This document shows, piece after piece, positions 54,332-62,931 of a stretch of DNA of 64,000 bases. The position numbers and the translations under genes were made by a program. The stretch lies in the NCBI RefSeq assembly GCF_002019695.1, contig NZ_KV917376.1:4536974-4600973 (forward strand), in the 5' to 3' direction. The stretch is from Evansella clarkii. Its GTDB lineage: Bacteria; Bacillota; Bacilli; Bacillales; Salisediminibacteriaceae. The first letter of the stretch is position 1. The number at the start of each line of letters is the position of its first letter. A model generated the notes under the pieces. That model was given only the letters and a program-made list of their open reading frames with translations, made no database searches and was not told the DNA's origin.

Positions 54332-55150
54332 ATGTCACACACACAAACAAGGCCACCGTGGAAAAAGCAACTGTACGAGATGGTCGAACACCGTTATTTT
54401 ACACGAGTAATTATCAGTTTAATCTTTTTCAATGCAGTTATCGTAGGGCTTGAAACCTCCCCTGCTATATATGAAGAGTATAAAACGCTCTTTTTCAGGT
54501 TGGATATGGTCCTTCTCTGGATCTTCACTGTGGAAATCATCATGCGTCTTCTCGCTGCTCCAAGCTATAAACATTTCTTTACAAGCAGCTGGAACTGGTT
54601 TGATCTGATTATCGTGTCAGCAAGCCATATATTCGCAGGCGCTCACTTTATTACTGTCCTGAGGATATTAAGGGTATTGCGTGTTTTCCGGGCAGTATCG
54701 GTTATTCCATCTTTAAGGCGTCTCGTTGATGCCTTGCTGATGACAATACCTGCTTTAGGAAATATCATCCTGCTTATGAGCATTATCTTTTATATCTTCG
54801 CTGTAACCGGGACTATGCTCTTTCGCGAGGTGGCCCCGGAGTATTTTGGCACACTCGGGCTTTCACTCCTCACACTTTTCCAGGTGGTAACCCTGGAATC
54901 ATGGGCGAGCGGAGTCATGTGGCCGATTTATAATGAAATGCCCTGGTCGTGGATATACTTTGTTTCTTTTGTGCTTGTCGGAACGTTTGTCATCTTCAAC
55001 CTCTTTATCGGGGTTATCGTAAATAACGTGGAAAAAGTTGAAACATCAGGGGAAGAAGTAAAGGATACCCACAAGGAAGTAACTGAGCTTAGGGAAGAAG
55101 TGCGGGAATTGAAACAGCTCCTCGAGAAACAGCTAAAACGGGAAAACTGA
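54332..55150 (+). CDS. NaChBac-type voltage-gated sodium channel
   Basis: 272 residues from the ATG at 54332; the ATG at 54314 holds the GGAGG site. Six membrane helices in one domain. S4 has the repeated arginines (LRILRVLRVFRAVSVIPSLRR). The selectivity filter TLESWAS is identical to NaChBac of Bacillus halodurans. S6 ends FNLFIGVIVNNVEK, then a C-terminal coiled coil (HKEVTELREEVRELKQLLEK), as needed for the tetramer. In alkaliphilic Bacillus such channels let Na+ re-enter for pH homeostasis and motility. Known as ncbA in B. pseudofirmus. Confidence 0.95.
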   Translation: MSHTQTRPPWKKQLYEMVEHRYFTRVIISLIFFNAVIVGLETSPAIYEEYKTLFFRLDMVLLWIFTVEIIMRLLAAPSYKHFFTSSWNWFDLIIVSASHIFAGAHFITVLRILRVLRVFRAVSVIPSLRRLVDALLMTIPALGNIILLMSIIFYIFAVTGTMLFREVAPEYFGTLGLSLLTLFQVVTLESWASGVMWPIYNEMPWSWIYFVSFVLVGTFVIFNLFIGVIVNNVEKVETSGEEVKDTHKEVTELREEVRELKQLLEKQLKREN

Positions 55151-55152
55151 GG

Positions 55153-55186
55153 TTGCTGCCTGGAAAAAGTCCAGGCAGCTTTTTTA
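55153..55186 (+). terminator. Terminator after the sodium channel gene
   Basis: GCTGCCTGGA (55155–55164) pairs perfectly with TCCAGGCAGC (55170–55179), then TTTTTT. Confidence 0.9.
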
Positions 55187-55222
55187 AACTTTCTAACTGG
55201 AATGTTCGGAAGAAAAACGCTA

Positions 55223-55274
55223 TGTGAGATTATCTTACAAATGTGAACCGGAAAGCAAACAGCCGTGATATAGT
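55223..55274 (+). promoter_or_regulatory. TnrA box and -10 element upstream of tnrA
   Basis: TGTGAGATTATCTTACA (55223–55239) is a perfect match to the TGTNA-N7-TNACA TnrA/GlnR site. Its centre lies about 50 bp upstream of the start expected from TATAGT (55269–55274), the spacing used when TnrA activates. Positive autoregulation is likely. Confidence 0.8.
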
Positions 55275-55356
55275 ATGAATATACTGAAAATAGTCAAGAT
55301 CCTTATTCTTAAATGAAGCAGCCAGACTAATAACAATAAGGAAAGGAGTTCCTTTT

Positions 55357-55650
55357 TTGTCTTATAAAGAAAAAAAAGTTATCAGCATTGGAGTAATCAG
55401 TGAATTAACAGGCCTTTCAGAAAGGCAGATCCGTTATTATGAGGAAAGGAAGCTGATTTTTCCTGACCGCAGCAAAGGAGGTACACGAAAGTATTCATTC
55501 ATGGATGTAGAAAAACTGGTGGACATCGCAAATAAAATAGAAGATGGTATGCAGACCTTTGAAATCCGCCGGGAGGAAAAAAGAAAAGCAAATGTGCGTG
55601 ATAAAATGCTTCGGGGCCAGTTAAACGCAGCCTTCAAAATGAGAAAATAA
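55357..55650 (+). CDS. tnrA: Nitrogen regulator TnrA (MerR family)
   Basis: 97 residues from a TTG at 55357, eight bases after AAAGGAG. It has a MerR-type winged helix ([20 protein letters not shown], then YEERKLIFP and GTRKYSF). The C terminus ([15 protein letters not shown]) matches the segment by which TnrA contacts glutamine synthetase. It lacks the longer GlnR tail, so TnrA is preferred. The linker is a few residues shorter than in B. subtilis. It controls nitrogen-limitation genes. Confidence 0.9.
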   Translation: MSYKEKKVISIGVISELTGLSERQIRYYEERKLIFPDRSKGGTRKYSFMDVEKLVDIANKIEDGMQTFEIRREEKRKANVRDKMLRGQLNAAFKMRK

Positions 55651-55651
55651 G

Positions 55652-55687
55652 CATCCTCTCTGAAAGCTCTGAGGATGCTTTTTTCAT
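55652..55687 (+). terminator. Terminator after tnrA
   Basis: GCATCCTCT (55651–55659) pairs with AGAGGATGC (near 55670–55678), with CTGAAAGCT in the loop side, then TTTTTTC. Confidence 0.75.
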
Positions 55688-55810
55688 GCCTGTATGAAGA
55701 TGTTCAAGTCATTTATACAATAATCCTCCCTGTCCAGCCTCTGAATTTTTTCAGATTGTAAATTAGCTAATTTGGCATACTATCCAGAGAAAGTAATGGA
55801 GGTGTATAAA

Positions 55811-56656
55811 ATGACAGTTGGCAAAAGAAGGACAGTTTATTTCCTGCTGATCACACTGGTAGTCATTATGACATCCGCCGGGGGGAATGTTTTAGCTGCG
55901 GGATCACATACAGAGGAAGAATTGCCTAAGGCAGCAATCATAATAGATGATTTTGGCGGTGACACAGGCGGCGTCATAGACTTTTTTGAATCAGGAATAC
56001 CTATAACCGCGGCAATTATGCCTTTCCTTGATGAGTCCACCGAACAAGCTGAAAAAGCAAACAAATCAGGGTTTGAAGTAATAGTGCATTTACCGATGGA
56101 GCCAAAACGAGGAAAAAAATCCTGGCTGGGGCCGATGCCGGTTACAACTGATCTTTCAACAAAAGAGGTTAAAGAAATAGTCAGAAAGGCTATCGAAGAT
56201 GTTCCTTATGCCCGTGGGCTGAATAACCATATGGGCTCTAAAGTCGTGGGCAATGAGAGGATTATGCGGGCTATTCTTGAGGTTGCCAAAGAGCATAATC
56301 TTTATTTTATCGACAGTGGTACAAGCGGTGACTCAGTCATTCCAAAACTTGCGGAAGAAATGGAAGTTCCATATGCAGTGCGGGATTCATTTCTGGATGA
56401 CAGTTATTCATCCCGTGATCACGTATTCAGACAAATGGTGAATGTCTGCCGGCTTGCGAAAGACCAGGGACAGGCAATTGCCATCGGCCATGTTGGTGTG
56501 AAAGGAAAAGATACGTTCGCAGGAATTACTGATGCTCTGCCATACTTTAAGAAAGAGAAAGTTATTATTGTGCCTGCATCTCGTCTTATTAAAAATGAAA
56601 TTGAAGAAAAGCCTGATACTTTCTGGCAGAAAAAAGCGAGGTATAAAAATGACTAA
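55811..56656 (+). CDS. Divergent polysaccharide deacetylase (YibQ-like)
   Basis: 281 residues from the ATG at 55811 (GGAGGTG upstream). A signal peptide (about 1–30) precedes a barrel with IIIDDFGGDTGG (metal Asp pair), VIVHLPMEPK and GLNNHMGSKV, and AIGHVGVKG near the end. This is the DUF610/YibQ branch of polysaccharide deacetylases. It is probably exported and acts on a cell-surface glycan, but the substrate is unknown. The next gene starts inside its last codons. Confidence 0.85.
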   Translation: MTVGKRRTVYFLLITLVVIMTSAGGNVLAAGSHTEEELPKAAIIIDDFGGDTGGVIDFFESGIPITAAIMPFLDESTEQAEKANKSGFEVIVHLPMEPKRGKKSWLGPMPVTTDLSTKEVKEIVRKAIEDVPYARGLNNHMGSKVVGNERIMRAILEVAKEHNLYFIDSGTSGDSVIPKLAEEMEVPYAVRDSFLDDSYSSRDHVFRQMVNVCRLAKDQGQAIAIGHVGVKGKDTFAGITDALPYFKKEKVIIVPASRLIKNEIEEKPDTFWQKKARYKND

Positions 56657-57206
56657 TACAGCCCGGACTTACGAACGTCTCGTCATGAATATTACTGCCA
56701 AAGACGGGACTAACGTTATTCTGCGCCCTGTCAGGCAGGAAGATGCAAGTGACATAATTACAGCTGCCGATGATATAATTCGCGGAGGGCGCTTTATTCA
56801 GAAAGAAAGAGCAAGGACATTAGAGGAAGAACAATCTTTCATCAGGGAGGTGGCTGAAAAAGACAATATGTATGCTGGAGTCGTAATAGATAACAGGGTC
56901 AGAGGAATCGCAAGGCTTGTCCGTGGGGAACTGAAAATGAAACGGCATACTGCACTGTTCCGGACATGGCTCGGCAAAGAGGCACAGGGAAAAGGACTGG
57001 GGAATGCAGTAATGGAGTATACTCTCCACTGGGGAAAGATCCACGGTCTTCACAAAATTAATCTGACTGTATTCGCGTCGAATAAAGTTGCTGTTAAATT
57101 ATATGAAAAGCACGGTTTTGTTACGGAAGGGGTCCAAAAGGAACAAGCCTTAATTAACGGGGAATATGACGATGAGATCTTCATGGCTTATTTTTATAAT
57201 AAATAA
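56649..57206 (+). CDS. GNAT family acetyltransferase
   Basis: 185 residues from the ATG at 56649, overlapping the upstream gene by 8 bases with GAGGTA before it. GNAT fold with the acetyl-CoA loop GKEAQGKGLGNAVMEY and KLYEKHGFVTEGV at the end, near RimJ/YjcK types. Its substrate is unknown; co-translation with the deacetylase-like gene may or may not be functional. Confidence 0.8.
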   Translation: MTNTARTYERLVMNITAKDGTNVILRPVRQEDASDIITAADDIIRGGRFIQKERARTLEEEQSFIREVAEKDNMYAGVVIDNRVRGIARLVRGELKMKRHTALFRTWLGKEAQGKGLGNAVMEYTLHWGKIHGLHKINLTVFASNKVAVKLYEKHGFVTEGVQKEQALINGEYDDEIFMAYFYNK

Positions 57207-57230
57207 AGGAGCCTGTTTTAACGGGCCCCT
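57207..57230. terminator. Shared hairpin between GNAT gene and rocB
   Basis: GGAGCC(T)G pairs with (C)GGGCCCC around TTTTAA. It overlaps the stop codon of rocB. It may end both convergent genes; the T runs are short. Confidence 0.45.
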
Positions 57231-58858
57231 TCTTCTTCATCCGCTTCTTCAAATAAAAGCTTAATACCCTTCTTCATGACTGGCGGCAGTTTTTCAAAGG
57301 AATAGGTAACATTCAGCCTTTCCAGCCAGCTGTGCGGATCACGGCCATCCGGTCCAAAATTAATCATGGACATATTTAGCTCTTCCATCTCAGCGAGAGG
57401 TAAGTCGTAGGTGACTCCCCACAGCGGCATATTTTTTAGCAGCGGTGTTAGCGCCTCCGCCCCTCCTGGAAGAGATGTATAACTTAAATCAGACAGCCCT
57501 GGAAAGTAGTTTACCATCTCCAGGTCAATATCCGATTCATCTTTTGCAATTTTTATCAACTCGCTGCTGAATGTATCTATAGTTTTGTCACCTTTGGAGG
57601 AAACAGGAGGATAATATGGCGGAGCATAAAATAATACAATCATCGGCGCCTTATCTTTGCATACAGATGCCATTTCATGAACTATTCTGTATGATAATTC
57701 CCTGTCATCCCCCTGAACTTCAGCCTGGAGATATGAAAGCATACGCTCTGCCTCTTCTTCCCCCACTTTGGAAACAGCAAGATCCCATAGTTGTTCGTAT
57801 GTGTATATGTTTATATTCCGTTTCCGCGGTATATAATCCAGCGTTTCCGCAAACTTTTTTTCCCGTTCATTATAATCTCTGATTATATTTTCAGCTGCTG
57901 TTCCTGCAATCTCAAGCAGGTCCTTTGTTACTTCTTTGAGCGGCTTTCCCATGGACATTAAATTAAAAATGGTAACAGCAGCGTGAGGGATCTGAGTAGA
58001 ATATTCTTCTTTTAAATCCTTCTGTATCAAATTCGCAGGCGGTGGTGTTTTTTCTTCCTCCACCTTTTCTGTAAACATAGGATTAAGTTCCAACAGGCTG
58101 GTAATGTGCGAAGCCATAAAATTTCCGTTCAATCCGGAAAAAGGTTCTGCCACATGTGCTTCCTCCCCATAACAATAAAAACCCGGAAGTATTTTACCAA
58201 GAGAACCCTGATATAAATAGCGCTGCGTATCTCCAGGATATTTTGTAAACATAGGTTCCGTGTTCCAGACGACTTTATAATTAAGGTTATGATGCCTGGC
58301 AAGTTCCTGAAGAACAGGCACAGCAGCTCTCATTCCTGCAGAGTTTACTTCTTCATCCGGTACGGCAAGCAACATTAAATTACCTTCGAACTCCCCCGCT
58401 GCCGCAGCTTCAATCATTGACATAGAAAGTGCAATTCCAGCTTTCATATCCATTACACCCCGTCCGAAGATCCATTCATCCTTCTCCAGATCTTTCTGGA
58501 CAAAATCAGGAAGGCTCTCCCGCTGTTCAAGCATTTGTACAGTCAGTTCTCTTGGACGAAAAGCGAGGTTCTTCCACTCTCCGTAATCTTCCACATCCAC
58601 TACATCAAGATGGCCCATTAATATAATTGTTTCAGCTGAGGGTTCTTTCGATTTAACAAGAGCAGTAACAAACTTTCTTCCGTCGTCTGTATAGTGGGTC
58701 TGCAAATGATCGCTGTTTTCAGAAAAATATGTAAGTGTTCTGAGTTCATAATCTACAAACTCCATTATTCCGATTTCTTCCTGTGACCCGGTGACACTTG
58801 CATATTCGCAAAGTGAAATTGTCAGGGCTTTCAAACCTTCTTTTGACTGCCATTTCAT
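57218..58858 (-). CDS. rocB: RocB-like M20 family peptidase/deacylase
   Basis: 546 residues. M20 zinc peptidase features: MGHLDVVDVEDYGEW, FGRGVMDMKAGIA (metal Asp) and VPDEEVNSAG (catalytic Glu). The long C-terminal extension is that of RocB, which is linked to arginine use in B. subtilis, with an unproved reaction. No rocA, rocD or rocF lies nearby. The family call is firm, the pathway is not. Confidence 0.82.
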   Translation of the reverse strand: MKWQSKEGLKALTISLCEYASVTGSQEEIGIMEFVDYELRTLTYFSENSDHLQTHYTDDGRKFVTALVKSKEPSAETIILMGHLDVVDVEDYGEWKNLAFRPRELTVQMLEQRESLPDFVQKDLEKDEWIFGRGVMDMKAGIALSMSMIEAAAAGEFEGNLMLLAVPDEEVNSAGMRAAVPVLQELARHHNLNYKVVWNTEPMFTKYPGDTQRYLYQGSLGKILPGFYCYGEEAHVAEPFSGLNGNFMASHITSLLELNPMFTEKVEEEKTPPPANLIQKDLKEEYSTQIPHAAVTIFNLMSMGKPLKEVTKDLLEIAGTAAENIIRDYNEREKKFAETLDYIPRKRNINIYTYEQLWDLAVSKVGEEEAERMLSYLQAEVQGDDRELSYRIVHEMASVCKDKAPMIVLFYAPPYYPPVSSKGDKTIDTFSSELIKIAKDESDIDLEMVNYFPGLSDLSYTSLPGGAEALTPLLKNMPLWGVTYDLPLAEMEELNMSMINFGPDGRDPHSWLERLNVTYSFEKLPPVMKKGIKLLFEEADEEEGAR

Positions 58859-58942
58859 TCAGTTTCCCCCCTGCAAGAGATGTATTTATTGTCGATTACT
58901 CTTTTATTATCATACAATTTATTCAGAGAGGTTTAAAGGTCT

Positions 58943-59185
58943 TTATTTTACCTGATGAAACTGCAGCACTACTGCTGGTTCTTTGTCTATATAAACAACC
59001 TGCGTTTTATATCCTTCTTCTTTTCTTGCTCTGAATGTTCTTTCTGTTACCGGTCTTTTTGTTCCCCACTGCAGCGTGGAGATGTCCTCCCATGATCCAT
59101 TTGTAATCATTTCCTGTTTATAATAATATTTATTGCCTGAAGGATATGTTTCACATATATATTTTACAGTTTGTCTGCTGTGCAT
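58943..59185 (-). CDS. Small conserved-looking protein of unknown function
   Basis: 80 residues with a strong ribosome site (GAGGTGATGAAAA before the ATG). It is rich in Tyr and Lys, has no signal peptide, and ends in a beta-rich part (YKTQVVYIDKEPAVVLQFHQVK, in part TQVVYIDKEPAVVLQF). I do not recognise the family. It diverges from cbpB, with a cre-like site in the shared upstream region. Confidence 0.6.
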   Translation of the reverse strand: MHSRQTVKYICETYPSGNKYYYKQEMITNGSWEDISTLQWGTKRPVTERTFRARKEEGYKTQVVYIDKEPAVVLQFHQVK

Positions 59186-59258
59186 TTTTCATCACCTCAG
59201 CAGATAGTATTAGCACGTGAAACAGCGGCTAAACAGAGGGACAAGCTGAAATTAACAA

Positions 59259-59304
59259 ATGTAAGCGTTTTCTTTTTGACTTTTTTTCATCCAGCCACTA
59301 ACAT
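59259..59304 (+). promoter_or_regulatory. cbpB promoter with a cre-like CcpA site
   Basis: ATGTAAGCGTTTTCT (59259–59273) fits the cre consensus WTGNAANCGNWNNCW at every fixed position. It ends 2 bases before TTGACT (59276–59281), which has TAACAT (59299–59304) 17 bp downstream. It could act on cbpB or on the divergent small gene. Confidence 0.6.
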
Positions 59305-59370
59305 AGTATATAGATATAAAGTTTACATTTTCCCCCTAATATAAATCTCATAAAAGAAAGTGTGCATTTT

Positions 59371-59820
59371 ATGCAAAAACTTGATGATTGGAATATTCTT
59401 GATAACAAGATCACACCATTTATGATTCCGGCAGAAAAAGTTGCCCATGTACACCCGGACAATACACTGGAACACGCTCTGTTAGTGCTGATAAAATCTG
59501 GTTATACAGCAATTCCTGTACTTGATACTTCCTTTAAATTGCATGGTTTAATAAGCAAAGCGCAGATTCTCGATTCTATTCTGGGGCTTGAGCGTATAGA
59601 GCCTGAACGGCTTCAGAATACAAAAGTTGACGGAGTAATGACTTCTTCCCTTGCATGCATAAACGATTCAGATACATTTGAAAGAGCACTATCCTATTCC
59701 ATTAACCATCCATTCGTGTGCGTGGAGAATTCAGACGGTGAATTCATGGGGATTATTACACGAAGCAAACTTCTGGCTTATCTGAATGGCTATTTGCATG
59801 AATCGAGAAAAAAAACATAG
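59371..59820 (+). CDS. cbpB: c-di-AMP-binding CBS protein (CbpB/DarB, YkuL-like)
   Basis: 149 residues from the ATG at 59371; the GTG at 59362 has no room for a ribosome site. It has two CBS domains (about 14–70 and 80–145), with MIPAEKVAHVHPDNTLEHAL and SGYTAIPVLD closely like B. subtilis YkuL/DarB. That protein binds c-di-AMP and, in its free form, stimulates the (p)ppGpp enzyme Rel and pyruvate carboxylase. Confidence 0.88.
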   Translation: MQKLDDWNILDNKITPFMIPAEKVAHVHPDNTLEHALLVLIKSGYTAIPVLDTSFKLHGLISKAQILDSILGLERIEPERLQNTKVDGVMTSSLACINDSDTFERALSYSINHPFVCVENSDGEFMGIITRSKLLAYLNGYLHESRKKT

Positions 59821-59834
59821 CTGTAGGACAAATA

Positions 59835-59866
59835 AGCACCCCTGCTGAAAAGGGGTGTTTTTATTT
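59835..59866 (+). terminator. Terminator after cbpB
   Basis: CACCCC (59837–59842) pairs with GGGGTG (59852–59857), then TTTTTATTTT. Confidence 0.85.
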
Positions 59867-59992
59867 TCTCCTCAGAAACTGAGGGTTCCGGCAAATTTTT
59901 ATACTGCAAGACTCCATTCTGACAAATTACCCTTTATTATGCTACAGTAAGTATGAAAACCCCGATGAGACAGATGAAAAGGAGCTGTAATT

Positions 59993-61021
59993 ATGAATGC
60001 AAAGTTGTTTTCTCCGTATGAAGTAAAAGGTGTTTCCATAAAAAACCGCATCGTTATGTCGCCAATGTGTATGTATTCATCATATAGCAAGGACGGGAAA
60101 ATCAGTGACTGGCATTATCCCCATTACATAAGCCGAGCTGTCGGCCAGGCAGGGTTAATAATGATAGAAGCCACCGCAGTAACAGAACAGGGAGTTATTT
60201 CTGACCAGGATCTTGGTATATGGTCAGACGAACATATTGAAGGACTTAAAAAACTCACCACAGGAATGAAACAATATGGTTCAAAAACAGCGATTCAGCT
60301 GGCCCATGCTGGTCGAAAATCCCTGTATGACGGCGAAATTGTTGCCCCTTCCCCAATTGCTTTCGATGAGAAGAGCAAAAAGCCGAAGGAAATGACTGTG
60401 GAAGAAATAAAAGAAACGGTGAAAGCATTTAAAGAAGGAGCACGCCGTTCAAAGGAAGCTGGTTTTGATATTATTGAGATCCACGGAGCTCACGGATATT
60501 TAATTAACCAGTTCCTCTCCCCGCTCACAAATAAACGGGAGGATGAATATGGAGGAAGCAGGGATAACCGTTTCCGCTTACTGAAAGAAGTAATCGAAGC
60601 GGTCAAAACAGAATGGGACGGCCCTCTGTTTACAAGAATTTCTGCAGATGAATACCACGAAGATGGTAATAAAATGGAGGACTTCGTTTATTTTTCAACA
60701 GAGATGAAAGAACTTGGTGTTGATCTGATTGACTGCAGCTCCGGAGCTGTAGTAAGAGCACGTATTTCACCTTATCCTGGCTACCAGGTACGCTATGCCG
60801 AGACAATCAGGAAAGAAGCAGGAATTGCTACTGGAGCAGTTGGTATGATTACTTCTGGTATTCAGGCCGAAGAAATACTTCGAAATGAACGGGCTGACCT
60901 GATTTTTATCGGAAGACCTTTCCTGAGAGATCCATACTGGCCAAGAACAGCTGCTGGTGAGCTTGGAGTGGAACTGGATCCTCCATACCAATACAGCAGG
61001 GGCTGGCAGGCAGTTAACTGA
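59993..61021 (+). CDS. namA: NADPH dehydrogenase NamA (old yellow enzyme, YqjM)
   Basis: 342 residues, FMN barrel. The YqjM-type Cys is in MSPMCMYSS (about residue 26) and the substrate His pair in [13 protein letters not shown] contacts include [11 protein letters not shown] and GAVGMITSG. It reduces activated alkenes and nitro compounds with NADPH. AAGGAG lies upstream of the ATG. Confidence 0.94.
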   Translation: MNAKLFSPYEVKGVSIKNRIVMSPMCMYSSYSKDGKISDWHYPHYISRAVGQAGLIMIEATAVTEQGVISDQDLGIWSDEHIEGLKKLTTGMKQYGSKTAIQLAHAGRKSLYDGEIVAPSPIAFDEKSKKPKEMTVEEIKETVKAFKEGARRSKEAGFDIIEIHGAHGYLINQFLSPLTNKREDEYGGSRDNRFRLLKEVIEAVKTEWDGPLFTRISADEYHEDGNKMEDFVYFSTEMKELGVDLIDCSSGAVVRARISPYPGYQVRYAETIRKEAGIATGAVGMITSGIQAEEILRNERADLIFIGRPFLRDPYWPRTAAGELGVELDPPYQYSRGWQAVN

Positions 61022-61051
61022 TGCCTGCAAATATCCTGCAGCTGTATACAA

Positions 61052-61100
61052 ATAAAAAAAGGCTGTGTGTTCCATTAGAGAACACACAGCCTTTTTTATT
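61052..61100 (+). terminator. Terminator after namA
   Basis: GGCTGTGTGTTC (61061–61072) pairs perfectly with GAACACACAGCC (61080–61091), flanked by an A run and a T run. Confidence 0.92.
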
Positions 61101-61166
61101 TTTTCTGTCCACTTTTACATGAAATAAAAGACTTGAACCCCATACTATAATACGGAGGCGATGAGT

Positions 61167-62057
61167 ATGAAATATTTCAGTTTATTTATCTTAGCTGCAT
61201 TATTACAATTAAATACAGGGGATGAAAGTATTATTCTTACACATGAAGGAAATACTCTCGCAACAGTGGCACATACTGCGTTAACCTCCGATATTCTGGG
61301 AGGGCCTCATATTGATGAGAATAAATTTGAGGAGTTTCTCGCTAAGCTTGATTCACAGGTTTATAAAGAACCGGTGAATGCTAAAATTGATAAAAGCGGC
61401 CGGATAATTGGAGGAAAACCCGGTTATAAGCTTGATAAACAAGCTTTTTCCGAAGCATTTTTAACCTATTTTTACCGGGGAGATGGGGGGAAGATGGAAG
61501 TACCGAAGCTTGTTATCCACCCGAAAGTGGATAGTGAGCTCCTGGCAAATTTGCATGTAAGGCAGTTAAGTTCCTACGTGACTTATTTTAACATTAAAAA
61601 TGAAGAACGTTCACAGAATATAGCTCTGGCTGCAGAAGCACTTGACAGCCATGTCGTATTTCCAGGTGAGGTTTTTTCTTTTAACGATACGGTGGGTGAA
61701 AGAACGGCTGAAAAAGGGTATCTTCCTGCACCTGTCATCGTTAAGGGTGAATTGTATGAAGGAGTGGGAGGAGGTATCTGTCAAGTATCTTCTACTTTAT
61801 TTAACGCTGTAGACATGGCAGGGGTAGAAATCCTTCAGCGTTACTCTCACAGCCGCCGTGTTTCCTACGTGCCGCCTGGAAGGGATGCTGCAGTCAGCTG
61901 GTACGGACCTGATTTTACATTCAGGAATATTCATAACCAGCCTGTGTTAATCAGAGCTGCAGTAACAGGGAATTCTCTCCTCATTCGAATTTACTCCTCT
62001 GATGTAATTAACTATGAGAAAAGAGAAGTACCTTCTGCTCCGAAACTTTATCAGTGA
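61167..62057 (+). CDS. VanW family exported protein (YoaR-like)
   Basis: 296 residues from the ATG at 61167, 8 bases after GGAGG. An N-terminal hydrophobic segment is followed by a PG_binding_4-like part (about 30–120) and the VanW domain with VFPGEVFSFNDTVGERTAEKGY, GGGICQVSSTLFNA and SHSRRVSYVPPGRDA (pieces shortened). Proteins of this kind are tied to the cell wall; the reaction is unknown. Confidence 0.82.
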   Translation: MKYFSLFILAALLQLNTGDESIILTHEGNTLATVAHTALTSDILGGPHIDENKFEEFLAKLDSQVYKEPVNAKIDKSGRIIGGKPGYKLDKQAFSEAFLTYFYRGDGGKMEVPKLVIHPKVDSELLANLHVRQLSSYVTYFNIKNEERSQNIALAAEALDSHVVFPGEVFSFNDTVGERTAEKGYLPAPVIVKGELYEGVGGGICQVSSTLFNAVDMAGVEILQRYSHSRRVSYVPPGRDAAVSWYGPDFTFRNIHNQPVLIRAAVTGNSLLIRIYSSDVINYEKREVPSAPKLYQ

Positions 62058-62121
62058 GCAGATACCACTGTTAATTAAACAGAACTGCATTGGGTTCATT
62101 CAGCCTGGGCGGAAGGTACTC

Positions 62122-62178
62122 AAAAAAAGCGCCTTTTCATCTGCTCAAACTGATTTCTCTTCAAGGGATGAAAGGCGC
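62122..62178 (-). terminator. Terminator after the redoxin gene
   Basis: GCGCCTTTTCATC (62129–62141) pairs with GATGAAAGGCGC (62167–62178) with one bulge; seven T follow on the minus strand. The loop is long (25 bases). Confidence 0.6.
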
Positions 62179-62210
62179 ACTGGCAGTATTTACTTTGTTA
62201 TTGTACGGCT

Positions 62211-62738
62211 TTACATTCCATCAATTACTTCTAATATGTCTTCCGCATTTTCACCAACTAAATAATCGATTTCCCGTACCATTTGTTCCGTCTCCGGATT
62301 TATTGCAGTATATCCTCTGTAAATAGCCTGCTCTTCTTCGTCAATGAAACCAAGGGAAATTCCAAGATCTCCGCTTCTGTCAGAGAGAATACTGAAGCTA
62401 AGTCCAAGCTCCTCTTGCAGCTGCCGGTGTTCTTCAGGAGAAGCAGGGCTTATCCCATAAACGTTGACTCCTCGTTCATTAAACTCGTCCATATACGTAT
62501 TCAGCTGAACCAGCTGATCAATGCAGACTGCTCAGGTTACCCCGGTAAAATAAAGATAGAGTTCTTTTTCCCCACCTGAAGGGAACACTTCCACACTCCC
62601 GCCCTCAGTATCAGGGAGCGAGGTTCCAAGCTGTGCCGGATCGTATGACTCATATTCCCCGGCTTCGTTTTCACTGCCGCAGGCAGCCAGTATTAAGAAG
62701 AAGCTCATTAAAAGAGCTAGTGTAAATGAAGCCTTCAT
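62211..62738 (-). CDS. Redoxin lipoprotein with in-frame TGA (possible selenoprotein)
   Basis: One frame of 175 codons is broken only by a TGA at codon 69 (62532–62534). Residues 1–20 are a lipoprotein signal (LILAAC, Cys20). Then comes a peroxiredoxin/redoxin fold with YLYFTGVT, TGA, AVC (Cys72), and QLNTYMDEFNERGVNVYGIS. Codon 69 aligns with the Thr of the usual TxxC motif, so selenocysteine would make UxxC. A hairpin just downstream (62501–62517) could be a SECIS. The alternative is a nonsense pseudogene: both halves are otherwise intact. GGAGG lies 12 bases before the ATG. Confidence 0.6.
62501..62517 (-). promoter_or_regulatory. SECIS-like hairpin after the in-frame TGA
   Basis: On the minus strand TCAGCT pairs with AGCTGA around the loop GGTTC. 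The loop starts 21 bases after the TGA and with GG, as in the E. coli fdhF element (GGU at 19–21). The lower stem is weak. Confidence 0.45.
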
Positions 62739-62891
62739 AAACTAATACTTCCTCCTTCAAAAATCAAATGAAAAATTCCGGATTAACAAACCGCTTGTCC
62801 GGAAGAACATAATAATCATACCAGTTTTAGTATAAGCTTGAAAGCACAAGGTTCCGTATTAAATAATTTAATTAAAGAGACCATCCAAAAC

Positions 62892-62915
62892 AAAAGGCCG
62901 CAGTCACGGCCTCTC
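62892..62915 (-). terminator. Terminator after the Toprim gene
   Basis: AGGCCG (62895–62900) pairs with CGGCCT (62907–62912), then TTTTGTTTTG on the minus strand. Confidence 0.75.
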
Positions 62916-62931
62916 GATTAGAACTTTATTA

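Noticed and set aside
62532-62738. Stand-alone 68-residue lipoprotein
   Set aside because: The frame goes on in phase after one TGA into the rest of a redoxin domain, so it is not a separate gene.
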